A stretch of 64,000 nt of DNA from assembly GCA_031550605.1 (NCBI GenBank), contig JAVBOK010000025.1, positions 12,871 through 76,870 of the forward strand, given 5' to 3'. Every line of letters begins with the position of its first letter. The stretch's first letter is position 1. This DNA is from FLUQ01 sp031550605. GTDB lineage: Bacteria; Desulfobacterota; Desulfovibrionia; Desulfovibrionales; Desulfovibrionaceae. Positions 45,333 to 53,905 of this stretch are shown here, piece by piece. The notes under the pieces are model-generated. The model was not told the DNA's origin and did no database searches. It worked only from the letters and a program-made list of their open reading frames with translations. Both the position numbers and the translations under genes were made by a program.

Positions 45333-46121
45333 ATGATGAAAAAAACTCCGCCCGCCCCCTCTCCGCATCAGGAACACGGCCCTTTCGCAGGGTCCTCGTG
45401 GGTCAGGAAGCGTTCCCGCAGCCTGGCCCAGGACGTGGTCGACAATATTGCGCAACGCATCGCGGACGGCCAATTGTCCATCGGCGAGAAACTGCCCACG
45501 GAAGCGCAGATGATGCTGACGCACGGGGTCAGCAGAACGGTCATCCGCGAAGCCCTGTCCCGCCTTCAGGCCGGCGGACTGGTGGAAACGCGCCACGGCA
45601 TCGGCACTTTCGTGCTGGCGCCCTCCGCTTTCGCGCCCCAGCACCTTGCCCAGAACGCCATCATGACCCTGCGCGACCTGGTGGCCATGATGGAACTGCG
45701 CGTCAGCCTGGAAACGGAAGCCGCCGCCCTTGCCGCCCTGCGGCGCACCGACGACGATATCGCCAAAATGCATGCCGCTGTCGCCCTGTTCGCCAAACAG
45801 GTCAGTCTGGGCAGCAACGCCGTACCCATGGACGTCGAATTCCATCAGCAGGTGGCCAAGGCCACCCGCAACCGCTATTTTGAAGAAGTGTACCGCTTCA
45901 TGGGCCGGGGGACCATACCGCGCAGCCGCATCAATACCGCCCAGTTTGCCGCGCAGGGCCGTGAAACGTATCTGTCCCAATCCAACAAAGAGCATCAGGA
46001 AATTCTGGACTGCATCATCCGCAAAGACCCGGAGGGCGCCCGCACGGCCATGCGCAAGCATCTGTTCAACAGCCGCGAACGGTTGCGCAAAGCCTCGGGA
46101 CTGCCTGAAGACGGTGATTGA
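45333..46121 (+). CDS. GntR/FadR-family transcriptional regulator
   Basis: The protein has 262 residues. A winged helix-turn-helix (about 28-100) includes GEKLPTEAQMMLTHGVSRTVIREALSRL split across the recognition helix, and FVLAP closes the wing. The C-terminal half (about 115-250) is an all-helical FCD ligand-binding domain with acidic and histidine residues (EFHQQVAKATRN) that often bind a metal and an organic acid. No ribosome-binding site precedes the ATG-ATG start and no later start is possible, fitting a nearly leaderless transcript. It is followed after 3 bases by the fusion genes it probably controls. Confidence 0.92.
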   Translation: MMKKTPPAPSPHQEHGPFAGSSWVRKRSRSLAQDVVDNIAQRIADGQLSIGEKLPTEAQMMLTHGVSRTVIREALSRLQAGGLVETRHGIGTFVLAPSAFAPQHLAQNAIMTLRDLVAMMELRVSLETEAAALAALRRTDDDIAKMHAAVALFAKQVSLGSNAVPMDVEFHQQVAKATRNRYFEEVYRFMGRGTIPRSRINTAQFAAQGRETYLSQSNKEHQEILDCIIRKDPEGARTAMRKHLFNSRERLRKASGLPEDGD

Positions 46122-46124
46122 CCC

Positions 46125-47924
46125 ATGCCGCCGGCACTTGCGCAGCGAACCCTGGCCCTCGCCTCCGTCCCGGAGCATTCCGTGGCCTTCATGCGGGCCA
46201 TGTCCGGGGGAACCGCCTTTGCCGAAAGCGGCTACCTTTTTTTCGCCTCCAACGACTGGCTGATCGCCGTGGGGTATCCCCTGGAAGGGACGTACGACCC
46301 CGACGCCTTCAGCCGCGCCCTGGAAACCGCGTTGCGGAACGCGGATGAAAGCGGCCGTCCTGTGCGCGACTGCTGGGCGATCGCCCCGGAACTGCCCGTC
46401 GGCCTTGCCGTGCACCGCACGGAAAACGACGCCTATTACACGCTGCCCGTCCTGGCCCGGCCGCCCCGAAAACTCGCCGGGCCGCTGCGCAAGGCGGCGG
46501 TTCTGCTGCGCATTGACGAAAGCCGCGAATTCACACCGGGACACCGCCGCCTGTGGGCGGAATTCATGCAACGCGCGAACCTCGCCCCCCAGCCCCGTGA
46601 ATTGTTCGCCCGCACCGCTTCCGTGCTTGCCGCGCCCGGAACCGATCTGACGCTGCTCAACGCCTGGGACGCGCAGGGAAACCTTGCCGCCTGCCTGCTG
46701 CTGGATGACGCGCCGGAACGGTTCTGCACCTATCTGATCGGCGCGCATTCACGCGCGCGCTACACGCCGCATGCGGGCGACTTGCTGTTCGCCCGCATGC
46801 TGGAACGCGCGCGGCAGGCCGGAAAAGAATACATCCACCTGGGCCTGGGGGTGAACGAGGGCATCCGCCGCTTCAAAGTCAAGTGGGGTGGCACGCCCGC
46901 GATGCCCTACCAGGCCGCCGCCTGGCAGCCGCCCCTTCTCGCCGCGCCGTCCCCGGCCCTTTCCGCCGCCGGAGCGGCCCCGCCGGGAGTGGGCGAAGCG
47001 CTGCTCGACTGTTTTCTCACCCCCATGCTCACGCCGGAATCGCAAAAAACCGGGCTGGTGCTGTTCGGCAAGGCCCTGCCGCCGGAGCAGCGCCCCTATG
47101 CCATGCTCTGGCGGCTGGAAAAAGCGGGCAGGGTATCCTGGATAGGCGGCACGGCCCATGCGTTCCGTTATTCTTTCCGAAGCACGTTTCGCAAACTTTT
47201 TTCCCGCGTGGACACCGTCATTTTTGAAGGCCCTCTGGACCCGCACAGCATGGCCGCCTTTTCCCGCCAGGGATACAGCCGCGACGGGCGTACCCCGCGC
47301 GTCGCCGACCTGCTTTCCGAATCCGAAATCCGGCAACTGGAACGGATTGTGCGCGGGCCGGAAGGAAAGCTGGCCCGATTTCTGAACATGGTCTGGAAAA
47401 ATCCCGCCGACGTGCGCCACATCCTGGCCGAAGCCCGGCCCTGGTGCGTGTTTTTCACCTTGTGGCACGCCTTTCTTGAACGCCACGGCTGGAACCAGTC
47501 CGTGGACCTTGAAGCCTGGGAACTGGCCCACGATATGGGCCGCAACGTCGTCTCCATGGAAAGCATCGACGAACAGGTAGCCTCGCTGGAAAGCGTGCCC
47601 ATGGACAGGATACTCCGCTTCCTGCGCGGCTGCGCCGACTGGAGAACACGGATGAAAAACAACGCGGCCATGTACCTGGCCGGCGATTTGCACGGCATGA
47701 TGGGCACCAGCGCGGAATTTCCCACCCGCACCGAAACCGTCATCGGCATGCGCGACCAACGGTTCCGCGAACGCATGCGGCCTTATCTCGAAAACGGACG
47801 CTGCGCCGTGTTCGTGGGCACCGCCCACATGCTGAATCTGGAACGCATGCTGCGCGAAGACGGCTTCACCGTCAGCCGCGTGCACCCCACCTGGCTGCAC
47901 ACGCTGCGGGCACGGTTCCGGTAA
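46125..47924 (+). CDS. Fusion: acyltransferase-like domain + TraB/GumN-type hydrolase
   Basis: The protein has 599 residues. Residues 1-265 resemble GNAT/FemAB-type transferases, ending in LGLGVNEGIRRFKVKWGG (about 239-256), the usual late motif of such folds. Residues about 325-590 resemble the TraB/GumN family: the first GxxH (GGTAH, His345), an acidic residue in VIFEG, a charged block near 540-551 (MRDQRFRERM), and the second GxxH (VGTAH, His568) before MLNLERML. The two GxxH motifs are the proposed metal site of TraB hydrolases. No signal peptide or membrane helix is evident. Neighbours are gntR (3 bases before) and a radical SAM fusion (3 bases after). I know of no described protein with this pairing. 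Confidence 0.78.
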   Translation: MPPALAQRTLALASVPEHSVAFMRAMSGGTAFAESGYLFFASNDWLIAVGYPLEGTYDPDAFSRALETALRNADESGRPVRDCWAIAPELPVGLAVHRTENDAYYTLPVLARPPRKLAGPLRKAAVLLRIDESREFTPGHRRLWAEFMQRANLAPQPRELFARTASVLAAPGTDLTLLNAWDAQGNLAACLLLDDAPERFCTYLIGAHSRARYTPHAGDLLFARMLERARQAGKEYIHLGLGVNEGIRRFKVKWGGTPAMPYQAAAWQPPLLAAPSPALSAAGAAPPGVGEALLDCFLTPMLTPESQKTGLVLFGKALPPEQRPYAMLWRLEKAGRVSWIGGTAHAFRYSFRSTFRKLFSRVDTVIFEGPLDPHSMAAFSRQGYSRDGRTPRVADLLSESEIRQLERIVRGPEGKLARFLNMVWKNPADVRHILAEARPWCVFFTLWHAFLERHGWNQSVDLEAWELAHDMGRNVVSMESIDEQVASLESVPMDRILRFLRGCADWRTRMKNNAAMYLAGDLHGMMGTSAEFPTRTETVIGMRDQRFRERMRPYLENGRCAVFVGTAHMLNLERMLREDGFTVSRVHPTWLHTLRARFR

Positions 47925-47927
47925 GCC

Positions 47928-49850
47928 ATGCGCCCCCGGCATCTTTCGCATATCACCGCGCAGGCCCTTGTGCCGGAACAGGTTCTTTCCTATGTGACGG
48001 CCGTGGCCGGATCGCGCGCCCTGCTCTGCGGCGATTGCGCGGCCTATGAAAACAACGGGCACCTGGTGCTTGTAGCCTATAAACCCGGCCTGGAACCGGA
48101 AACCGGCGACGCCGCTCTGGCGACCATGAACCGGGCCGTGGACGAAGCCCTGGCCCTGGATCCCGCCAGCCTGACCGTACTGGGGCCGGGCCGGACCACA
48201 GCCGCTCCGGATGATGCCGCTTTTCGCGCCGACGCGTACTGGGCCATCCCCCTGCCCGCCCCCGCGCCGGGACAGAAACTGCGCAACATGCTGCGCCGGG
48301 CTGAACGGGAATGCCGCATCCGGGAGGAAAGCTGGATTGACGAACACACCGCCCTGGTCGCGCGCTACCTTGAAACCCGGCCTCTGGAAACGGGCACCCG
48401 CCACATCTACCTCCGTATTCCCGACTATCTCGCGGCCACGCCGGACGCGGCGCTGTTCGCGGCGCGCGCGCGAGCGGACGGACGCCTGCTCGGGTTCAGC
48501 ATCGGCGATTTCTCCAGCCTGAGCACGGCCATGTACATGTTCGCCTTCAGGGCCGGAACATGTCCGCCCGGCGTGGCCGACGCCCTGCTTCTGGCCCTGG
48601 CCGGGGCCGGAACCGCGCGGGGGCACCAGCGTCTGAACCTGGGCCTGGGCATCAACGACGGCATCGTGTTTTTCAAGCGCAAATGGCGGGCATCCCCGTT
48701 TCTGCCCTGCGTGCAGACGACCTGGAAGCCGAAGGCACAGCCGGCAACGCCCTCCCGGATCCTTCGGAGCGTTCATGGGCATGACGCCCCCGGTGGAACG
48801 CCACTTTCCCCTGCCGCTTCCGACCCCCTGGCGGCCGTCCATCCGCCCTCGTTCCGTGAAAATCTGAGCCGTTTCCTCAGCGGCGGAAAGCGGGAATTTG
48901 AATGCATCCAGGTGGAGGTGACCTCCCACTGTCCCGGCCGCTGCACCTATTGCCCGCATACCACGAAACGCCATGTCTGGCGGTCCCGCCATATGGCCGA
49001 TACGACCTTCGCGGCCCTTGCCCCCCTGCTGCTGCGGACAAACCGCGTCCATCTGCAGGGTTGGGGCGAACCGCTGCTGCATCCCCGGTTCCTTGATTTC
49101 ACGGCCGCCGCCCGGCGCGCGGGCTGCGCCGTATCCTTCACCACGTACGGCCTGGCCATGACCGACGTTCTGGCGACGAAACTCGTCCGCAGCGGCATCG
49201 ACATCGTGGCGTTTTCCCTGACCGGCACGGACGAAACCAGCAACGCGGACAGGGACAAGGTGCCGTTCGCCGGGGTCGTCGAGGCCATAGGCAGGCTGAA
49301 CCGGGCGAAAAAGACCGCGGAAAGCGAAACGCCCCAGATCCGTTTCGCGTATCTGATGCTCGCATCGCGGATGAAGGCGGTCGAAAAACTGCCGGAACTG
49401 ATGCGGCGACTTGACGTGCCGGTGTCCGTGGTCAGCACCCTGGACTATCTCCCGGAACCGGGAGCGGCGGACGAGGCTTTCGCCCCCGATGACGCCGCGA
49501 AAATCGAAAAAGCGCGCGCCGCCCTGCAGGAAGCCGCGGCCAGAGCCCACGGTCTGGGCCTGGCCATCCACTATTCCCTGCCGGGTCCCAACGGGCGTTG
49601 CGATTGCAGCGAACATATCCGGAACTGCATGTACGTCGACGCCGAAGGCCAGATATCCCCCTGCATTTACGTGAACCTGCCCACGGACGAAGAAGACCCC
49701 CGCCGCCGGGTGTACGGCCGGGTTACGGAACGCGATCCGCTGGGAATATGGCGCGACCCGGATTTCGCGGTCTTTCGCAAACGCCTGGCAGCCTGCGACC
49801 CGGACCTGCCCTGCCGGTCCTGTCCCAAACGTTTCGAACGGCTGTTCTGA
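47928..49850 (+). CDS. Fusion: acyltransferase-like domain + radical SAM/SPASM enzyme
   Basis: The protein has 640 residues. Residues 1-260 match the first domain of the preceding protein in layout, with LGLGINDGIVFFKRKW (about 238-253). After a Pro/Ala linker, residues about 325-540 form a radical SAM barrel with Cys335-x3-Cys339-x2-Cys342 and the glycine motif GWGEP. The C-terminus is SPASM-like with cysteines at about 558, 560, 567, 579, 623, 629 and 632, enough for extra iron-sulfur clusters. Such enzymes modify peptides or cofactors by radical chemistry. No precursor peptide gene is visible nearby, so the substrate is open. The start is 3 bases after the previous stop. Confidence 0.82.
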   Translation: MRPRHLSHITAQALVPEQVLSYVTAVAGSRALLCGDCAAYENNGHLVLVAYKPGLEPETGDAALATMNRAVDEALALDPASLTVLGPGRTTAAPDDAAFRADAYWAIPLPAPAPGQKLRNMLRRAERECRIREESWIDEHTALVARYLETRPLETGTRHIYLRIPDYLAATPDAALFAARARADGRLLGFSIGDFSSLSTAMYMFAFRAGTCPPGVADALLLALAGAGTARGHQRLNLGLGINDGIVFFKRKWRASPFLPCVQTTWKPKAQPATPSRILRSVHGHDAPGGTPLSPAASDPLAAVHPPSFRENLSRFLSGGKREFECIQVEVTSHCPGRCTYCPHTTKRHVWRSRHMADTTFAALAPLLLRTNRVHLQGWGEPLLHPRFLDFTAAARRAGCAVSFTTYGLAMTDVLATKLVRSGIDIVAFSLTGTDETSNADRDKVPFAGVVEAIGRLNRAKKTAESETPQIRFAYLMLASRMKAVEKLPELMRRLDVPVSVVSTLDYLPEPGAADEAFAPDDAAKIEKARAALQEAAARAHGLGLAIHYSLPGPNGRCDCSEHIRNCMYVDAEGQISPCIYVNLPTDEEDPRRRVYGRVTERDPLGIWRDPDFAVFRKRLAACDPDLPCRSCPKRFERLF

Positions 49851-49980
49851 ATCGGAAGAGGCCGTCCCCCGCGCATTCGATGCCGGCCGTCCTGGCCCCC
49901 GCCCCGCGGGCGGCCTTGCTCCGCTCGCCGTCTCGCTCCGCTGTCCTGCGGAATGGTCAAATCTCCGCCCACCCCAAGGA

Positions 49981-50017
49981 AACAGGCCGCTTTCCTGATC
50001 ACGGAAAACGGCCTGTT
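49981..50017. terminator. Hairpin between convergent radical-SAM and TAXI genes
   Basis: AACAGGCCG pairs with CGGCCTGTT, with an inner TTTCC/GGAAA stem. It lies in the convergent 270-base gap and could end transcription from both sides. The rest of the gap is unremarkable. Confidence 0.6.
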
Positions 50018-50120
50018 GCGGACAAAATTCGGGCCGCTTACGGACGCGGGGACCGCGGACGGCACGCCGGCGCGTCCTCTGCCAGAACAATCCGGAGAGG
50101 GCGCCCTTCTCCGGTTCCCT

Positions 50121-51140
50121 TTACTTTATCCAGCCGATTTCCCGATAGTAGCGTTCCGCGCCGGGGTGCAGGGGCACGGGGGCGCCGGTGCGGGAACGAT
50201 CCTTGAACGGATTCCAGTTGTTCATGGTGGGGTTTTCGTCGACGAATTCCTTGTGCCGCTCGATCAACGCCTTGGTCAGCAGGTAGATGACTTCCTCGGG
50301 GGCGTCCTTGCTGGCGATGATGTTGCCGGAGGTGCTGAGGTCGGGATAGTCGGCGTTCACGCCCCTGTACGCGCCTTTGGGCATGATGCCCTTGACCATG
50401 CCGATTTTTTCGGCGTCGTCCAGGGCCCGCTTGGGCAGCGGCAGGAACACCAGATCGTTGGTCAGGGAAATTTCCGTGAACGCGGGGTGGTTGGCGGGAA
50501 CGCTTTCAATATAAAAGTCCGCCCGGCCGTCGCGCAGCACGTCGCCGATCTGGGTGGGCTGCAGTTGGATCAGCTTGCCGGCTTTACGGAAATCTTCGAA
50601 CGTTTTGCCGTAATAGCCGAAGATGGGCGCAAAAATGGGTTCCACCTGGCTGCCCTTGGGTTTCATGACCAGGCGGGGCATTTCCTTGGCGGTGAGCACC
50701 TTTTCCAGGGTGTCGTTGCCGGTTTTTTCCACATATTCCTTGCGCGCGCAGGCGAAATCGAACTGAACGCTCATCTGGCCAATAGACACTTCGCGGATGT
50801 TCTCATGCTTGTGGTTGTAAAATCCCGGCAGGCCGTTCCATGCCCACACGGTGCAGCAGCCGGAAGAAAATGAAATGTCCCCCTTGCCCTGATCAATGAC
50901 CGTGGGGTTGACCATGGCCGCGCCGCGCGGCACCACCGTGACTTTCGAACCTTTGGGCAGCGCGTCGGTCAGAAAGCGCGAAAGGGTCATGCCCATCTGG
51001 TACATGCTGGTGCCCGGCTGCTGGGCCACGATGGTCACTTCCACCGGCTGGGCCAGGGGAGCGGCTGAAACGACAAGGGGAAAGGAGAGGGCGAGGGCAA
51101 GGCAGAGCAGAGCGCGCAGCACACGGGAAACTTTTCGCAT
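50121..51140 (-). CDS. TAXI-family TRAP transporter substrate-binding protein
   Basis: The protein has 339 residues. A signal peptide (about 1-24, ending VVSAA) leads to a TAXI-type binding protein: GTSMYQMGMTLSRFL near the start, a Ser/Gly-rich FSSGCCTVWAW and the late ASKDAPEEVIYLLTKAL. These proteins deliver organic acids or amino acids to a fused TRAP membrane protein. No matching membrane gene lies beside it; the TRAP permease at 63503 belongs to the DctM line. GGAGG precedes ATG 51140. It is separated from ybbR by a terminator. Confidence 0.92.
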   Translation of the reverse strand: MRKVSRVLRALLCLALALSFPLVVSAAPLAQPVEVTIVAQQPGTSMYQMGMTLSRFLTDALPKGSKVTVVPRGAAMVNPTVIDQGKGDISFSSGCCTVWAWNGLPGFYNHKHENIREVSIGQMSVQFDFACARKEYVEKTGNDTLEKVLTAKEMPRLVMKPKGSQVEPIFAPIFGYYGKTFEDFRKAGKLIQLQPTQIGDVLRDGRADFYIESVPANHPAFTEISLTNDLVFLPLPKRALDDAEKIGMVKGIMPKGAYRGVNADYPDLSTSGNIIASKDAPEEVIYLLTKALIERHKEFVDENPTMNNWNPFKDRSRTGAPVPLHPGAERYYREIGWIK

Positions 51141-51189
51141 AGCAATCCTCCGGGGAAAACGCGGGTACGGGTTGTCACGGGAAAACGGC

Positions 51190-51219
51190 GCCTGTGCGGG
51201 ATCCTTCTCCCGCACAGGC
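51190..51219 (-). terminator. Rho-independent terminator of the ftsH-folP-cdaA-ybbR unit
   Basis: GCCTGTGCGGGA pairs with TCCCGCACAGGC over 12 bases; on the minus strand TTTT follows a few bases later. Confidence 0.7.
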
Positions 51220-51268
51220 ACCATCCACAAGATGACCTGCCGCGTCAAGAACCACTCGGACGCCCGCG

Positions 51269-52234
51269 TCAGGGATGGAAGGTCACGCTTACCTCCTTGG
51301 GCGAGACATCTTTCAACACGGCATATTCGGGCAAAAGGACTTCCACGGGCAGTTTCTGCGTACCGCTGTGCGCGCCCCGCGGCACGTTGACCGTGGCGAT
51401 CACGCGCGCCAGCACGGCGGTGTTGGCCGTTTGCGATTCGGGCAATTCCACCGACACCGTGACTTTCGCCGGGCTGATCCGCGTTTCTCCACCCTCGGGC
51501 AGGACCACGGTTACTTCGCGGGACAACCGCACCGGTTTTGTGCGCACGGCCACTTCCAACTGCGCGTTCACCTGCGCGGGATCCACCGTGGTGTTTTCAA
51601 GCATGGGCACGACCAGCCGCAACATGGAAACGCCCGGTTGGGTGACGCCGCCCAGCGGCACGGGAATTCTGACGACCCGCAGGCCGCTGACCAGCGTTTC
51701 CGGCCCGCGCACTGACACCGAAGGCGGCGTAAGCTTCAGGGATTTAATAAAAAAGTCGGAAGGAAGCGTGCCGTCAAAAGTTGATTCCAGCGGCAGAGAA
51801 CGCGTCTCTATGGCGTCCGCCACAATCTGGATCCGCTGGGGAGTGATTTCCATCACCTCGAACGCATTGGGAAAGGGCAGCATGTTCGGGGTGATCTGCA
51901 GCACGTTTGTGCCTTTGACGATGTGCGAAAGATCCAGGGTCACGGAAATGTCGCGCGAATTGAGGCTGCGGGTCAGTCCGGCGGCGGCGCGCACCCGCAC
52001 GGCCACCTTGTTGACCATTCCGTCGCGGATGATCAGGCTGCCGGGCGCGCCCTTGAATTCCACCCGAACGTCCACCCAGCTGTCCACTTTGTCGCGCACG
52101 GTGACCGTATACCAGAGGAACACGGCCATGACGAAGGCTATGCCCATGTACTGCCACTGCACGCCGGCCAGGGAGTGCACCGCGTCGTGCAGCCGCTCCC
52201 TGGGATCAAAAGCGCGGAACAAAGGCATTTTCAT
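51269..52234 (-). CDS. ybbR: YbbR-domain protein (CdaR), regulator of diadenylate cyclase
   Basis: The protein has 321 residues. One membrane helix (about 28-45) is followed by about four YbbR beta-rich repeats outside the membrane. Proteins of this type sit beside diadenylate cyclase and modulate it. Its start overlaps the cdaA stop (ATGA). In related genomes glmM often follows; here a terminator follows instead. Confidence 0.92.
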   Translation of the reverse strand: MKMPLFRAFDPRERLHDAVHSLAGVQWQYMGIAFVMAVFLWYTVTVRDKVDSWVDVRVEFKGAPGSLIIRDGMVNKVAVRVRAAAGLTRSLNSRDISVTLDLSHIVKGTNVLQITPNMLPFPNAFEVMEITPQRIQIVADAIETRSLPLESTFDGTLPSDFFIKSLKLTPPSVSVRGPETLVSGLRVVRIPVPLGGVTQPGVSMLRLVVPMLENTTVDPAQVNAQLEVAVRTKPVRLSREVTVVLPEGGETRISPAKVTVSVELPESQTANTAVLARVIATVNVPRGAHSGTQKLPVEVLLPEYAVLKDVSPKEVSVTFHP

Positions 52235-52998
52235 GCGTGCTTCTCCAAAGCCGACCCCAGCACCCGGCGCAGGCGGGCCGCATCAAGAGGCGCGCTCAGC
52301 CTGCCGTGCAGAGAAACCGAGACCGCCCCCCGTTCCTCGGAAACCACGACGGCGATGGCGTCGGTTTCTTCCGTTATGCCCAGAGCGGCGCGATGCCGGG
52401 TTCCATAATCCTGCTTGCCCTGCACCATGGTGGTCAGGGGCAGAATGCAGCCCGCCTCCGCCAGCGTCTTGCCCCGGAGGATTACTGCCCCGTCGTGCAG
52501 CGGGCCGCCATGCCAGAAAATGGAAATCAGCAGTTCCTTGCTGATCCTGGCGTTCAGATTGACCCCGCCCTGGGCCATATCGCCCAGCGGCACGTTCCCC
52601 TCGATGACGATCAGGGCGCCGATGTTGCGTTGAGCCATGTACAGGGCCGCGGCCGCGACTTCCTCAATCAGTTCTTCGTTATGTTTTTTGCGGGAAGAAA
52701 AGAAATGGCGGCCCGATCCGACATATGTAAGGGCCATGCGGATGTCGCGCTGGAAAACAATGATGACTACCAGGAACAGTGAATTCAGGAAGGTTCCCAG
52801 TATCCATGACAGGGTATTGAACCCCAGAGGCAAGGTGGCGGCGAAAAAAATGATGACGATGAAAAGGCCGTAAATGGCCGCGACCGCCCGCGTGCCTTTC
52901 ACCAGCAAAATGATGCGGTACAGCAGCAGCGTCACCAGCAGGACATCGACGATATCCCGCCAGCCTATGGTTATGGTGCCCAGCCAGGGAATAAACAT
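52231..52998 (-). CDS. cdaA: Diadenylate cyclase CdaA
   Basis: The protein has 255 residues. Three N-terminal membrane helices (about 10-85) precede the DAC domain with both active-site motifs, LHDGAVI and GTRHRAALG. It makes cyclic di-AMP from two ATP, a signal for turgor, potassium and cell-wall control. It starts 7 bases after folP and overlaps ybbR. Confidence 0.95.
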   Translation of the reverse strand: MFIPWLGTITIGWRDIVDVLLVTLLLYRIILLVKGTRAVAAIYGLFIVIIFFAATLPLGFNTLSWILGTFLNSLFLVVIIVFQRDIRMALTYVGSGRHFFSSRKKHNEELIEEVAAAALYMAQRNIGALIVIEGNVPLGDMAQGGVNLNARISKELLISIFWHGGPLHDGAVILRGKTLAEAGCILPLTTMVQGKQDYGTRHRAALGITEETDAIAVVVSEERGAVSVSLHGRLSAPLDAARLRRVLGSALEKHA

Positions 52999-53005
52999 GC
53001 GCGCC

Positions 53006-53905
53006 TCAACGGGGTTTCCCTATTTTTTCAACCAGACGCAAGGCCGCCACGGCGCCCGCGACATTGTGGACCCGGTGCGCCGTGACCCCGCGCTCCGCCA
53101 GCAGCGCCGTCAGGACGCCCGTTGCCGCATCGCGATCGCCCGGAGCCAAACCGAGAAGTTCGCCCAGAAACATCTTTCGCGATACCCCTATATATAAAGG
53201 CCTGTGCAAACTTTGCAACCGTTCTATTGAAGAAAGCAATTCCAGATTCTGAGCGGCCGTCTTGCCGAAGCCGATGCCGGGGTCCAGCGCGATGTTCGAT
53301 TCCGGCAGGCCGGCGCGGATCAGAACCTCCATCCGCCGCTCAAAAAATTCCAGAACCGCGGCCGTGACGTCGGCGTACACGGCGTGACGCCGCATGGTTG
53401 CGGGCGGCGCGGGGCAGTGCGTCAGCACATAGCCGGGCGCATGCCGGGCCAGCACGTCCGCCATGGACGGGTCAAAGGTCCCGCCGGAAACATCGTTAAT
53501 GATATCCGCCCCCGCATTCAGGACCGCTTCCGCCGTCGAGGCCCGCCATGTGTCCACGGACACGCGCGGAATCGCGGCACCGTTGGCGGTCGGGGCGGGG
53601 CCGGCCTCCGCAGGGAGGTCGTGCCGCCAGGCGACGACGCCCCGCACCACGGGCAGCACGCGGGCCAACTCTTCTTCCGGGGTGACCGGGTCGGAGCCGG
53701 GACGGGTTGATTCGCCCCCGATATCAAGAATGTCCGCGCCCTGCGTCGCCAGCAACCGGGCGTGAGTCAGGGCGGCGGCCGGGTCGGCGTATCTGCCTCC
53801 GTCGGAAAAGGAATCCGGCGTGACATTGACGATGCCGGCCACGAGAAAGGGGGCGGAACCCACGTTCCTGCCCCCCTTCACCATCCATTGCGTCGCCGCG
53901 GTCAT
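53006..53905 (-). CDS. folP: Dihydropteroate synthase
   Basis: The protein has 299 residues. Both pterin-binding signatures are present: GIVNVTPDSFSDGGRY and GADILDIGGESTRPGS, with DPGIGFGKT later. It joins p-aminobenzoate to the pterin in folate synthesis and is the sulfonamide target. Its start overlaps the ftsH stop (ATGA). Confidence 0.96.
   Translation of the reverse strand: MTAATQWMVKGGRNVGSAPFLVAGIVNVTPDSFSDGGRYADPAAALTHARLLATQGADILDIGGESTRPGSDPVTPEEELARVLPVVRGVVAWRHDLPAEAGPAPTANGAAIPRVSVDTWRASTAEAVLNAGADIINDVSGGTFDPSMADVLARHAPGYVLTHCPAPPATMRRHAVYADVTAAVLEFFERRMEVLIRAGLPESNIALDPGIGFGKTAAQNLELLSSIERLQSLHRPLYIGVSRKMFLGELLGLAPGDRDAATGVLTALLAERGVTAHRVHNVAGAVAALRLVEKIGKPR

Noticed and set aside
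46749..50090. Very long open frame on the minus strand across the two fusion genes
   Set aside because: It is the mirror of GC-rich codons of the plus-strand genes. It has no ribosome-binding site, is rich in His, Gln and Gly, and shows no protein family.
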